From the NCBI GenBank assembly GCA_050309775.1, contig JBNRMV010000005.1, positions 99,366 to 163,365 on the forward strand: 64,000 nt of DNA. Direction: 5' to 3'. Positions 1 to 8,752 of the stretch are shown in pieces. This stretch comes from DTU072 sp050309775 (GTDB lineage: Bacteria > Bacillota > Clostridia > Christensenellales > DTU072). Under the pieces are notes generated by a model. The model made no database searches, had not been told where the DNA came from, and saw only the letters and a program-made list of their open reading frames with translations. How positions within the stretch are numbered: position 1 is the first letter of the stretch; each line of letters starts with the position of its first letter. The position numbers and the translations under genes are program-made.

Positions 1-3000
1 TCCAGCTCAACGACAAGTCCGCTTCTTTCTTCTTCGGTATAATCTCCGGCATAGCCGCCAAAGTTAAAGAACTCGCTGGTAATCTCAGGAACCAACCCGT
101 CATATTGCTTTATTGTTTTGCCGCCAAAGTCACAAGAGTAGAGCGTTTTTACTTTTATTGTGTAGTCATAATTCGTGGAAGGCGACAGTCTGAGCTTGAA
201 GTTCATATTTGTCGTTCTGGGAATAATGGTAAATGTTCCGCTGTCAGCGTCAGTAATATGTCCTTCCATGAATTCAGGATAATCGTCATTGCGTACATAT
301 TCAAAGAAAACTTCCTGTTCCTTGTCTATCTGCGGTGAGGACAAGCCGAATGTCGTCACCTGCGGCGGTTTGCCGTCATATTCTTTTATGACGCTGCCTG
401 TCTGCAAAATGATATCTAAGACCTTGGGCGTTACTTTGAAGCGGTAATTCTCGTCTACTATTTCCTCTCCGTCAAGTTCAAGGGGGTTGCCGGCGCTATC
501 CACAAGCACAGCCGTATAGTTCCTGTTGCCGGTGACAACTTTTATGTTGTAGCTGTCCAGAATATATTCGCCGAATTCGTCGGTAAGCGGATTGCCCTCT
601 TCGTCTGTCTTATATAGCACGCTGCGCGGCAGTCTTTCTTGCTGCTGTGCGTTTATGTAATAAGGATAAACGCTCAATCCGTGAGGTACAAAATTGATTT
701 GCGTCAACAGCTGATAATCCAAACTCTTGTAATAACCGTCAATTTTGGTTAGCGAGTTGTTGAATGAAAGGTCGCCACCGGTATACGGTTTTTCGTAGGT
801 ATTGATTTTTACTTTTATTATAGCAGGGATTATGGTGAATTGCGTTTCTCTGTAATCCGGTTCGTCGGGCAGCGGTGTGCGTAATTTGTAGTTGGGATTG
901 GTCAAGCTCATAACCTTGACGGAGTATCTGCCAACATTCGTAACGCTGGTTCTGTCAAGATAAATGGGCGTCGACGAACCCTCTAGGAGTTCGGCGGTAT
1001 AAATGACAACGCTGACTGTGTCGCCCGACGCAATCTGGTCAACAGGCACCCTGGCCTCATAATTGTAAGGTGAACCCTTATATACGCTTCCGGTATATTG
1101 TCCGTTCTCAAGGATACCGTAAGGAATGTTGTAGAATTGCGTCGATACTTCTTTCTGCGTAATAGTAAACCTGTACCCCTCGGCGGCAAGGAAGCTCAGC
1201 GTATGGTTGGGGTCATTGTTGGTGAATCCGATGCTGTATATGCCGACATTGCTGCTGGGGTTAATGAAAGTTATGATTATGTTATTCTTTATGTCGCCAT
1301 GAGCGTTATGCAATGTTATGTCGTCGTCAGTGACAGCAGGCAACAGCCCGTTGTATTGCCTTGACAGTCCACTAAGTTCTATTTTTGCATCGCGTTTTGT
1401 TATGGTAAAGACATTTGAAGTATATATTATGTCATAGTTTGCGTTGTTTTCGTTGGTCAGCGTGCCTTGATTTATGGTATAAGTCGACGCATTTTCGCCG
1501 CTTTCTCTGATTAAAACGCCGTTCAGGGTGTCAGAGGCATAAAGCCCGCTCCTTATGTCGCCCACAACCGTAGACGCAACATAGGTCAGCGCAGGGTCGC
1601 CGGCTGTGCCGTAGATTTTTTGTTTCTCGTCGGCGGTAACGCTTACTTTGCGGCGGTTTATGGTGATTGTGCCGCTGCGATATTCAATGTCATAATTCGA
1701 CGATACATAGCCTTGCGGCATTATGGTATATGTTCCCACGCCTGTGGCGGAACTGACGGCGTTGCCCTCATTGTCCACGCATACGAAAGACAAACTGCCG
1801 CCCAATGACAATATCGAATCGGTATAAGCAAAAGGCGTTTCTCTTTCGGAAGACGGAGTCACCTCAAAAATAGGCAGCGTTTCACCGTATATCTTTGTGT
1901 AGTTCTTTGCGGTGATAATAAGTTTTCTTGGTACTATTGTCAGCCTACTGGAAACATAAGTAATGTTGTAGTTATCGTTGCGCAAACTGCCCAGCAATAT
2001 ATCATAGCTACCGACTCCGTTGCTGGTACTTGCATTTGAGCGCAGCAAATAGCCGCTGAAGCTGTCGCCTTGAATAAGTCCGCTCTTGTCATTGCCCATG
2101 ACTGCCGCCGTAGTAAAAGTAAATGCAGGGTCCGGCTGTCCGTACTCTTTGGATTGGCTGTCGGCCATAATGACAATATCCCGTTTTGTGATGATATATT
2201 CGGCTTCGCCGAATGTCACGGCATAATTGCGGTGAGGCGCCACGCTGACATTTATTTCATAAGTGCGCGCAGGCGCTCTTTTCCAGTCTGATATGCCTCC
2301 GCTGTCGGGGAATAAATATTCTATGGGTCCAAGCGTTGCAGCGGTATCGTCGTATCCAAAGACATTGTCGGTGTGCAATATAATTTCTGTGCCGCCGCCG
2401 CTTATTTCTCTGTATTCTACAGCGCTTATGATTGAGGTAAAAGTCGGGTGGTTTTCGCCGTACACCTTAGTTACGGAGTTCGGCGCAATATGAATGTTCT
2501 TCGGACGAATGACAACAGTTCTTTCGTCATGAATAAATGAGTTGTGAATTCTATCGTTGTTAACAGGAGAATCGGCATCATAAACTATTACTATTTTGTA
2601 AGTACCGGCATCTCTCGGCCATTCGGAAAACTCCTCGCCCGTCTGTTCATTTATGTATTTGAAAGTATAATTTATGCCCTGCACAAGCGGCATTTCCGCA
2701 AGCATATCGCTTTGCGGCATATCCGTATGGTAGGAATAACCCAATATCTGATAGGATATTGTCTTATGTTCTCCATACCAGAAATAATAGGTCCGCAAAT
2801 CTGCGTTGTACTCCTCTCTGTCGGCAAATACCACCTCTGCATACATTCTGTCATGCATAATGATGTCATAACTGGTCTCTCTGATAATATCGCCGTCTTT
2901 GTAGGTTATGAATATCTGCTGTTTTCTTGAAAAGCCCGAAAAGTCGGAATTGTCAAATTGTCCATAGTTCAGAATATAGTGGTCGGTCGGCAGTATGTTA

Positions 3001-6000
3001 GCCGCTGAACGCACCCTCTTTGCTTCGGAAAGCGGCAACACCAAAGTTGTGTTATTGTTGTAATAAAGGATAATCGTGCCGTTTGTATAATCGTATTGGT
3101 CAAGTTCGACATACTTTGTTTTGGGAATCAAGCCCATGCCTATGCTATCAAGCTGTTTTTTCTTGACAGTCAAATCAAAGTTCAACTCCCTGGTTTCCGT
3201 CCTGCTTCCGGTGTAAGAGAAAGTAATAATAACCGGGCGCAGTCCAAGTCTGCCGTCGGCTTTGTTGTAATCAGTCATACCCGAGGCCAACGAAACAATG
3301 GTGGGCGGCAAAATGATATCATCGCCCGGGTCGGGAGTTCCCATATCGTGATAATAAGTCACTATGATTTTTGCTTGGCGCAAATCCAGCGGCATGCCTT
3401 CGGTGACATCTGGCACGGCAAAGTCCGGCGCAAGTTCAATAGAGTACAAATCTTTCGGACTGACGGTGACCACTGCATTGAAATAAATATCCTGGTACCG
3501 CAAGACTATGACCTGCGTATCTTTCAGATTATGGTTAAAATTCGATATCGTCAAATTGTCGATTTCGTCGGCAACAGTCTTTATTTCGCTGAATTCGCCG
3601 TCGTTGTAGATGACCTTGAACGACGCTCCGGGCGCAAAGTTTATGTTGTTCAGACCTTGCAGCGCCGTAATGGCAGGTTGAGGTGTTTCGGGCTGACCCT
3701 CATCGGAAATGTCCCAAGTTACGGAAGTGGCAATCTTATACGCTACGACAATGTCAAAGCTGACTTCAAAAGATTCGATAGCAATGATTATCGTTCTGAC
3801 CGCCGTTTCTGCGCCGCTTTCAAGTTCCGTATCAAAAGGAGTAATCGAAAGCGTGATATATTCAAACTGGTTGAGTTCATTGGCAAAACGATAAACCAAA
3901 TTGTCTTCATTTTGTTCTGTCAGAGTGCCTGAATGCAACGAAATGCTTGTCATGTTGGTGTAATTCAGTTTCATCGACAAGCCGGTTATGTCCAACGCCG
4001 CCGGCTGTCCGGCTTTGTAATAGTGCTTTTGCGGCGCGCTCAACAGCTGCAAAGAAGCTATCTGTCTTTCAATGACATTCAGCGTTGTTTGAATGGACAG
4101 ACCGCCGTAATTTATGTTGACATTGCGCTGCCCTGCTGTTTTGTCGGTTCTTTGATAGTCCGTCATGATTTGCACAAGCGCCACCATAGTGCTGCCGTTT
4201 TCAAGAGTGCAATCCAAATAATAATCGGTGAAATCAATTTCCATGCCGGCAACTACTTGTGGCAGATTTTCGGCAGGGATATATTCGCCGTCAACGAATT
4301 TCACCAGTTCGATGCTTACCAAATCATTTTTTACATATACGGGTATTGTGGTTTCAAGCGTCAGGCCCGTTGCCTGATACTTGACGATAACAGAATGATG
4401 TCCGAGGGTATCGAACTGCGTATTTTCAAATACCCATTCATTGCCGAAAGGTCCGATGAACGGTTCTGAATTTGTCGAGCCTTCATAATGTATGCGCATC
4501 TCCAAACCTTGTATGTCAAAGGACTCTCCCAAAACATATGTATCCTTGAATATGCTTATGAATTGAATGGAAACGGCTTTTCTGATAACAAGCACCTTGA
4601 AAGAACTCATTTTTGTGCCGTATTTTTCGCTGGAATAGGTCACAATGACATCTTGGTTGCCCGGTTGGGAATTGTTGTATCCCGAAACCATATCTCTGGT
4701 TATGTCGCCTTCCTCTGTCGTGCCGTCATTGAAAAATGCCGTATACCGCGCGCCCGTCAGCACAAGTTCCGCTCTTGCATAAAAAATGTTGTTTGTCGGC
4801 GGAGTAACCGTTATTCTTACAAGTTCTTTTTTCAATATGCTTATTTGGACAGCCTTTGTCAGCGTCCTTTCGTCTCTGTTATACTCAAACTCAAATGTTC
4901 TTGTGCCGTATTCGTCAAGCACCAGTCTGCCTGCGTCGCCTTTCAACATGTTGATATCGACGGGATAAATAGCGGAGTATGAGCCGTTGTCCATTATCAG
5001 GCGGTATTCCCACAGCGACAGGTCGACAACGCCCTCTTCATAGAACAAAGCGTTTGTTTTCTCTTGCCCTGCCTGTGAATAACGCATAACAACGCCGTCC
5101 TCCACGACAGGAGGCAATATTTCAAGCGATGACGGTTTTGTTTCGACAACTTCGATTTGGAATGAAAAAGTCTTTTTTATGTCGGTAAACGAAAGAGTAA
5201 CGGTCTGAATGCCCACTCTGGTTTTGTCATAGCCCGTTGCTATGACTTTGGGGTCTGTCATGCTGAAAACTTCGGTTGTGAGGTTGTTGTAGTCCACCGA
5301 AAGCTGACCGCCCCTCAATGACAAATCAGTGCCGACAATTTGAATCTCTGACGGCATGCTGAGTATGGTAAATGTCACAGCTTCTTTTTCAAGAACTTTT
5401 ATGGCAAATATAACCGCCTTGCCACCATAGGACAGCGTGACTACTTCTCTGCTCTTTGCGTATGATGAATCGTATGAAAGCGAGGCGTCAAGTTCTTCTT
5501 GCGTGGCATACAAATCGGGAAAAGGTATGTATTCGGAATTGCCGTTGTCATAGTTTACGAACAAACGCCCGCCGGCAAGCGACTCACGGGTGATTTTTTC
5601 GTCAACAAGATACAGTTCCTTGTCCGGCGTCTCGGCTATCGAAATGCTGGTGACCGTTTTTTGGTTAATTTTTATTGTCAGCGTTGTTTGAAACTCGAGG
5701 TATTTTATTGTCAGCTGCTGCTCGCCTACAATATCGGAATTAAAGCCCGTAACCATATCTTCAGTAACGGGGATAGTGTCAGGGTCGCCGCTCTCATAAT
5801 ATATTTTTAGATACAAATTCTCCAGCGAAAGCTCTTGATCTTCTATGTATTCGGTTTTGTAATCAATTTGGCGTTTTGTGGGTTCAATCCTTACTATCGG
5901 AGCATTGCTTATTTTTATTTTTATATTAGTGAAAACATTTTCGTACTTGATAGTCAGTACATGCTCTCCGATATCCTGAGGGTCATAGTTGCTTATCATT

Positions 6001-6218
6001 TCAAAGGTAAGGGGCAAGGTTTTGGTGGTGCCGTTTGCGTAATATACGGTGAATTGTGAGTTGCTCAAATCAAAGGTCTCGCCTTTGAGGTACTCGAGCT
6101 TCGGCAGCGAAGTCAATGCTATTCTTTCGATAGGTGTTTCTTTGCCGCTGCAACCGCCAATCATCAGCGCAACCAAAGCCAGCAGTATTATAATAATCGG
6201 CAACAACCTCTTCTTCAT
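1..6218 (-). CDS. Giant repeat lipoprotein (Ig-like plus MBG domains), C-terminus beyond the window
   Basis: The reading frame stays open from the ATG at 6218 to the window edge (over 2,070 codons), so the 3' end is missing. AGGAGG lies 6 bases upstream. The N-terminus is a lipoprotein signal: a basic MKKR start, a hydrophobic stretch, then IGGC-SG as lipobox. The first two thirds hold many repeats of about 75-90 residues with the pattern 'Y..GE.LDL.G..L.V.Y..G....IP.T..M..GY.....G...V.I.Y', typical of bacterial Ig-like (Big_3-type) domains. The part nearest the window edge holds MBG repeats, for example YNITYVSSRLTIVPRKL followed by KIYGETLP. I infer an adhesin or matrix protein tethered to the outer face of the membrane. 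It is a paralog of the lipoprotein at 11802-16514. Ligand unknown. Confidence 0.85.
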   Translation of the reverse strand, partial: MKKRLLPIIIILLALVALMIGGCSGKETPIERIALTSLPKLEYLKGETFDLSNSQFTVYYANGTTKTLPLTFEMISNYDPQDIGEHVLTIKYENVFTNIKIKISNAPIVRIEPTKRQIDYKTEYIEDQELSLENLYLKIYYESGDPDTIPVTEDMVTGFNSDIVGEQQLTIKYLEFQTTLTIKINQKTVTSISIAETPDKELYLVDEKITRESLAGGRLFVNYDNGNSEYIPFPDLYATQEELDASLSYDSSYAKSREVVTLSYGGKAVIFAIKVLEKEAVTFTILSMPSEIQIVGTDLSLRGGQLSVDYNNLTTEVFSMTDPKVIATGYDKTRVGIQTVTLSFTDIKKTFSFQIEVVETKPSSLEILPPVVEDGVVMRYSQAGQEKTNALFYEEGVVDLSLWEYRLIMDNGSYSAIYPVDINMLKGDAGRLVLDEYGTRTFEFEYNRDERTLTKAVQISILKKELVRITVTPPTNNIFYARAELVLTGARYTAFFNDGTTEEGDITRDMVSGYNNSQPGNQDVIVTYSSEKYGTKMSSFKVLVIRKAVSIQFISIFKDTYVLGESFDIQGLEMRIHYEGSTNSEPFIGPFGNEWVFENTQFDTLGHHSVIVKYQATGLTLETTIPVYVKNDLVSIELVKFVDGEYIPAENLPQVVAGMEIDFTDYYLDCTLENGSTMVALVQIMTDYQRTDKTAGQRNVNINYGGLSIQTTLNVIERQIASLQLLSAPQKHYYKAGQPAALDITGLSMKLNYTNMTSISLHSGTLTEQNEDNLVYRFANELNQFEYITLSITPFDTELESGAETAVRTIIIAIESFEVSFDIVVAYKIATSVTWDISDEGQPETPQPAITALQGLNNINFAPGASFKVIYNDGEFSEIKTVADEIDNLTISNFNHNLKDTQVIVLRYQDIYFNAVVTVSPKDLYSIELAPDFAVPDVTEGMPLDLRQAKIIVTYYHDMGTPDPGDDIILPPTIVSLASGMTDYNKADGRLGLRPVIITFSYTGSRTETRELNFDLTVKKKQLDSIGMGLIPKTKYVELDQYDYTNGTIILYYNNNTTLVLPLSEAKRVRSAANILPTDHYILNYGQFDNSDFSGFSRKQQIFITYKDGDIIRETSYDIIMHDRMYAEVVFADREEYNADLRTYYFWYGEHKTISYQILGYSYHTDMPQSDMLAEMPLVQGINYTFKYINEQTGEEFSEWPRDAGTYKIVIVYDADSPVNNDRIHNSFIHDERTVVIRPKNIHIAPNSVTKVYGENHPTFTSIISAVEYREISGGGTEIILHTDNVFGYDDTAATLGPIEYLFPDSGGISDWKRAPARTYEINVSVAPHRNYAVTFGEAEYIITKRDIVIMADSQSKEYGQPDPAFTFTTAAVMGNDKSGLIQGDSFSGYLLRSNASTSNGVGSYDILLGSLRNDNYNITYVSSRLTIVPRKLIITAKNYTKIYGETLPIFEVTPSSERETPFAYTDSILSLGGSLSFVCVDNEGNAVSSATGVGTYTIMPQGYVSSNYDIEYRSGTITINRRKVSVTADEKQKIYGTAGDPALTYVASTVVGDIRSGLYASDTLNGVLIRESGENASTYTINQGTLTNENNANYDIIYTSNVFTITKRDAKIELSGLSRQYNGLLPAVTDDDITLHNAHGDIKNNIIITFINPSSNVGIYSIGFTNNDPNHTLSFLAAEGYRFTITQKEVSTQFYNIPYGILENGQYTGSVYKGSPYNYEARVPVDQIASGDTVSVVIYTAELLEGSSTPIYLDRTSVTNVGRYSVKVMSLTNPNYKLRTPLPDEPDYRETQFTIIPAIIKVKINTYEKPYTGGDLSFNNSLTKIDGYYKSLDYQLLTQINFVPHGLSVYPYYINAQQQERLPRSVLYKTDEEGNPLTDEFGEYILDSYNIKVVTGNRNYTAVLVDSAGNPLELDGEEIVDENYRFKVTPKVLDIILQTGSVIKEYDGKPPQVTTFGLSSPQIDKEQEVFFEYVRNDDYPEFMEGHITDADSGTFTIIPRTTNMNFKLRLSPSTNYDYTIKVKTLYSCDFGGKTIKQYDGLVPEITSEFFNFGGYAGDYTEEERSGLVVEL

Positions 6219-6282
6219 CAAAACCTCCTGCACTTTCCTTTTCGGAAAAAGTACATACTACGCCCTTTTAATATACAGTAAA

Positions 6283-6311
6283 ATTGTAACATAACAGATT
6301 AAAATAATCAA
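6283..6311 (-). promoter_or_regulatory. Promoter of the 1-6218 lipoprotein gene
   Basis: On the minus strand TTGATT (6306-6311) is followed after 17 bases by TACAAT (6283-6288). The predicted transcript would start near 6276, about 58 bases before the ATG, and includes the AGGAGG site. The surrounding 6240-6400 is very AT-rich and holds no gene. Confidence 0.5.
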
Positions 6312-6402
6312 TATAACTTTAGTTAAATTTTAATAAATCTTATTTATATAAATAATAATGCAATGACAAGGCATTATATCGGATTTTCTTATTCAATTAT
6401 AC

Positions 6403-6435
6403 AAAAAACGCCGCTCTCGCATTTGAAAGCGGCGC
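6403..6435 (-). terminator. Rho-independent terminator after the transposase-fold gene
   Basis: The minus strand shows a GC-rich stem of about 10 bp (arms 6409-6418 and 6425-6434, one mismatch) followed by TTTTTTG. It lies 24 bases past the stop at 6459 and closes the operon that runs from 16611 or 11775. Confidence 0.8.
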
Positions 6436-6458
6436 AATAAATATGCGCAAAGGGTAAA

Positions 6459-7502
6459 TTATAGTCCGGTCATACTGCGCAGTTGCAGAATGTCGTTTTG
6501 CAGCCCGAAATTCTGCGCTATTTCGACAAAACCCATACCATAGCTTCTGTTCAGGCTTTTTATGACTTCGGCAAGCACAAAATAGCTGCTGTCCTCTACT
6601 TGCAATTTGTTTATGATATAGTCATATCCGAACTTCTTGTTCATGTTGACGGTTACTATGACTTCCATCAACAACGAATAAATTCCGTATTCTTCAACTT
6701 GCAGACTGCTGACCGCTTCAAGGAAGGTGTATCCCTTGTCAAAGACCATTGACATGATTATTTCTATAAGAATATCTCTGCGATTCTTAATGCCCAGCTT
6801 CCTTTCAAGTTTTGAATATGGACAACCAGTCCTTTCCGCAACATCTATGGCTATTTGTTTTATGATATTTTCGTCGACAAATGGGCTGTTGCCGCGGTAT
6901 CTCAAAGTGACGGCGTCTATTGCCTTATTGAACTTCTCGGCGCCGCTCCTTGACTTAAGCGCTTTGCCGCCGATGTCCCTTCTGTGCCAAGCGGTATATG
7001 TGACTCCGTCAAGTGTCGGTATTTCAAGCAAACCAAGTAAAAAGGCTTTGTCAACTATTCCGAAACCCTTAAAAATCGGCAGGGCGGAAGAATATCTGTA
7101 GCGCTTATAACTCCGCACCAGACCTTGGAACTCGGGTATTTTGTGTATGCCTGCAAGAACCGCAGTTATGTCATCGAACTTAATTTTTGTCATTTGGTTG
7201 GGCAAACGGAAAATATAGCCGTTGTCTCCGTATTGGCGGTTGTAATAGGCGTTATAGTTTTCGTTCAGCTCTCTGAAAAAGTCGTTGATTTGCTTCTCGT
7301 TTGATGCATATACCAAACAGTATGCCGAATTGTCTACAACAGCATACGCCAGCACTTTTATTTCGGGTCTGTCGCCAACAAGCCTTTCCAGAAGTTTGAG
7401 ATAGTAAGCCTTTGCTTTGCCATCGGGGAACGCCGTCTTGCCATTGATTCCGTCAGTAACTACGCTGTACACAACGCCGTATTTATAAATTTCCTTAGCC
7501 AT
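6459..7502 (-). CDS. RAYT/IS200-like transposase-fold protein lacking the HUH histidines
   Basis: 347 residues. Residues 1-150 follow the layout of REP-associated tyrosine transposases (Y1_Tnp fold): an initial beta strand, the segment IKVLAYAVVDNSAYCLVYA where active relatives have a NHxHLL-type motif, YNAYYNRQYGDNGYIF where relatives have 'YxxYxNrxygxxGxlF', and HKIPEFQGLVRSYKRYRYSS like the usual 'IHxNPVxAGLVxxxxxYxWSS'. Both metal-binding histidines are replaced (S59, Y61), so nicking activity is unlikely. Residues 200-347 are a helical C-terminal part with two or three HTH-like segments (for example QIAIDVAERTGCPYSKLERK). GAGGT lies just upstream of the ATG; the gene starts 29 bases after the aldolase gene and ends in a terminator, so it is the last gene of the catabolic unit. 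I infer a domesticated transposase, perhaps a DNA- or RNA-binding regulator. Confidence 0.7.
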   Translation of the reverse strand: MAKEIYKYGVVYSVVTDGINGKTAFPDGKAKAYYLKLLERLVGDRPEIKVLAYAVVDNSAYCLVYASNEKQINDFFRELNENYNAYYNRQYGDNGYIFRLPNQMTKIKFDDITAVLAGIHKIPEFQGLVRSYKRYRYSSALPIFKGFGIVDKAFLLGLLEIPTLDGVTYTAWHRRDIGGKALKSRSGAEKFNKAIDAVTLRYRGNSPFVDENIIKQIAIDVAERTGCPYSKLERKLGIKNRRDILIEIIMSMVFDKGYTFLEAVSSLQVEEYGIYSLLMEVIVTVNMNKKFGYDYIINKLQVEDSSYFVLAEVIKSLNRSYGMGFVEIAQNFGLQNDILQLRSMTGL

Positions 7503-7531
7503 TTTTACCTCACTTATTTGCGTAAAATTAT

Positions 7532-8167
7532 TTAATTGTATATTGCCTTGAACAAGTCAAACATATCTTGTTCGCTGAATTGCTCTTTCTGCGCCTTTGC
7601 TTTCACGGAGTCCTCAATGAACTTGCGGCAACTTTCTTCCATTATGCTGATAACTTCAAAAGCCTTGTCTATGTCTGCGCCGCATGCGGCTACGCCATGG
7701 TTTGCCATTATGCAGCCGTTTCTGTCTTGCATAGCTCTGACTGCGCCCTCTCCAAGCGACTTTGTCGATGGCAAAGAATATTTTGCAATTTTGATACTTC
7801 CGCCTACCAAACTCTGCATTTCGGGAGACATAACCGGCACTTCAATACGCGCGCTGGCTACTGAACAGCAGTATGAAGGATGCGAATGTATGACGGCATT
7901 TATGTCTTTTCGGGTGCGGAGAATGCCTGCGTGCAAGTCTTTCTCCGACGAGGGTTTGCGGTGTCCTTTGTACTCCATGGTAAAAATATCCATGAGTACA
8001 AGGTCCTCGGGTTGCAACCTGTTATAGTCCAATCCCGACGGAGTCAGCAGCATTGTGCGCTCGTCCACCCTTACGGATATATTGCCCCAGGTCCCCTGAA
8101 CTAAGTTGCTTGAAACCAGCCTTTTCCCTGATGCTATTATTAGTTCCCTTATTTTGTTTTCTGTCAT
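7532..8167 (-). CDS. Class II aldolase (L-fuculose-phosphate aldolase family)
   Basis: 211 residues, normal length for the FucA/AraD/adducin family. These zinc enzymes cleave a ketose phosphate to DHAP and an aldehyde, or epimerise a pentulose phosphate. The Zn ligands are visible: H94 and H96 in HSHPSY and H157 in MANHGVA, with the catalytic-type acid E75 in SSEKDLH. The phosphate-binding GNIS (28-31) and SGLD (44-47) segments are present. The start overlaps the stop of the upstream aldolase-like gene by ATGA, implying translational coupling. It sits with an FGGY kinase and a class III aminotransferase, so its substrate is probably the phosphorylated product of those two enzymes. Exact substrate not determinable from sequence. 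Confidence 0.88.
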   Translation of the reverse strand: MTENKIRELIIASGKRLVSSNLVQGTWGNISVRVDERTMLLTPSGLDYNRLQPEDLVLMDIFTMEYKGHRKPSSEKDLHAGILRTRKDINAVIHSHPSYCCSVASARIEVPVMSPEMQSLVGGSIKIAKYSLPSTKSLGEGAVRAMQDRNGCIMANHGVAACGADIDKAFEVISIMEESCRKFIEDSVKAKAQKEQFSEQDMFDLFKAIYN

Positions 8168-8748
8168 CTTTGCATTTCCTTTAATTTTGTTTCTTGGTCA
8201 AGTTTGGAATACTTTTTCTTATAAAAAATATGCATCAACACGGCCTCGACTTTTTTGATTGGTTTTGCTCCGCCTATCATTGCGCTTTCGATAAAAGCCT
8301 TGCTTCCTTTCTCCAATACCAAAGTCGTCGTATCCGCCTCGTCAAGCGTTCTGCCCACCGCCAAAGCTCCGCTGTTTTTTATGAAACAACCGTGTCTGCC
8401 GGCAATTGCGCGCAATATGGAAAAAGCATTCTTGCTCTTTGCGCAGCGTACCGACGGACCGACTATTTGGGCAAGGTCGTCAAGCAACGGCGGCATGGTT
8501 GCCGCAGTCTGGGACACTATGGTGGTATAATTTTGTGAACTCATTATTACGGCATTCATTTGTTTCTTATTTTGCAATACGCTGCTTATTATGGCAATGT
8601 CGCCGCCGTGTTTGTCTGCAAAGGCATATTCTGTTATGCCCGTTCCCGGTGCGGCAACTATAAATTTTTCTCCGTTTCTTAAGGCAATTGTTGCATTCTT
8701 ATCGTACTTTTCAAAATAGCTGTAAACTTGTTGATTGAGTTTTGTCAT
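8164..8748 (-). CDS. Class II aldolase-fold protein without metal ligands (pseudo-aldolase)
   Basis: 194 residues from the ATG at 8748, which lies just after the kinase stop; a longer in-frame start at 8847 would run 95 bases into the kinase gene. The protein aligns along its length with the neighbouring aldolase: NAVIMSSQNYTTIVSQTA against NAVIHSHPSYCCSVASAR, and GCFIKNSGALAVGRTLDEAD against the equivalent GCIMANHGVAACG region. The two histidines of HSHP are M69 and S71, and the third ligand histidine is S126. The SSEKDLH acid segment is also missing. The reading frame is intact and tightly packed (ATGA overlap with the true aldolase), so this is not simple decay. I infer a non-catalytic subunit or a ligand-binding partner of the aldolase at 7532-8167. 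The SD GGAG is 12 bases from the start. Confidence 0.75.
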   Translation of the reverse strand: MTKLNQQVYSYFEKYDKNATIALRNGEKFIVAAPGTGITEYAFADKHGGDIAIISSVLQNKKQMNAVIMSSQNYTTIVSQTAATMPPLLDDLAQIVGPSVRCAKSKNAFSILRAIAGRHGCFIKNSGALAVGRTLDEADTTTLVLEKGSKAFIESAMIGGAKPIKKVEAVLMHIFYKKKYSKLDQETKLKEMQR

Positions 8749-8752
8749 TTTA

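Noticed and set aside
3096..3932. 278-codon plus-strand open frame and similar ones within 105-5810
   Set aside because: They lie antisense to the continuous lipoprotein frame, have no family motifs and no ribosome sites, and follow from its codon bias.
6459..7502. Active insertion sequence
   Set aside because: No terminal repeats or target duplications were seen, the metal-binding histidines are missing and the gene is embedded in an operon.
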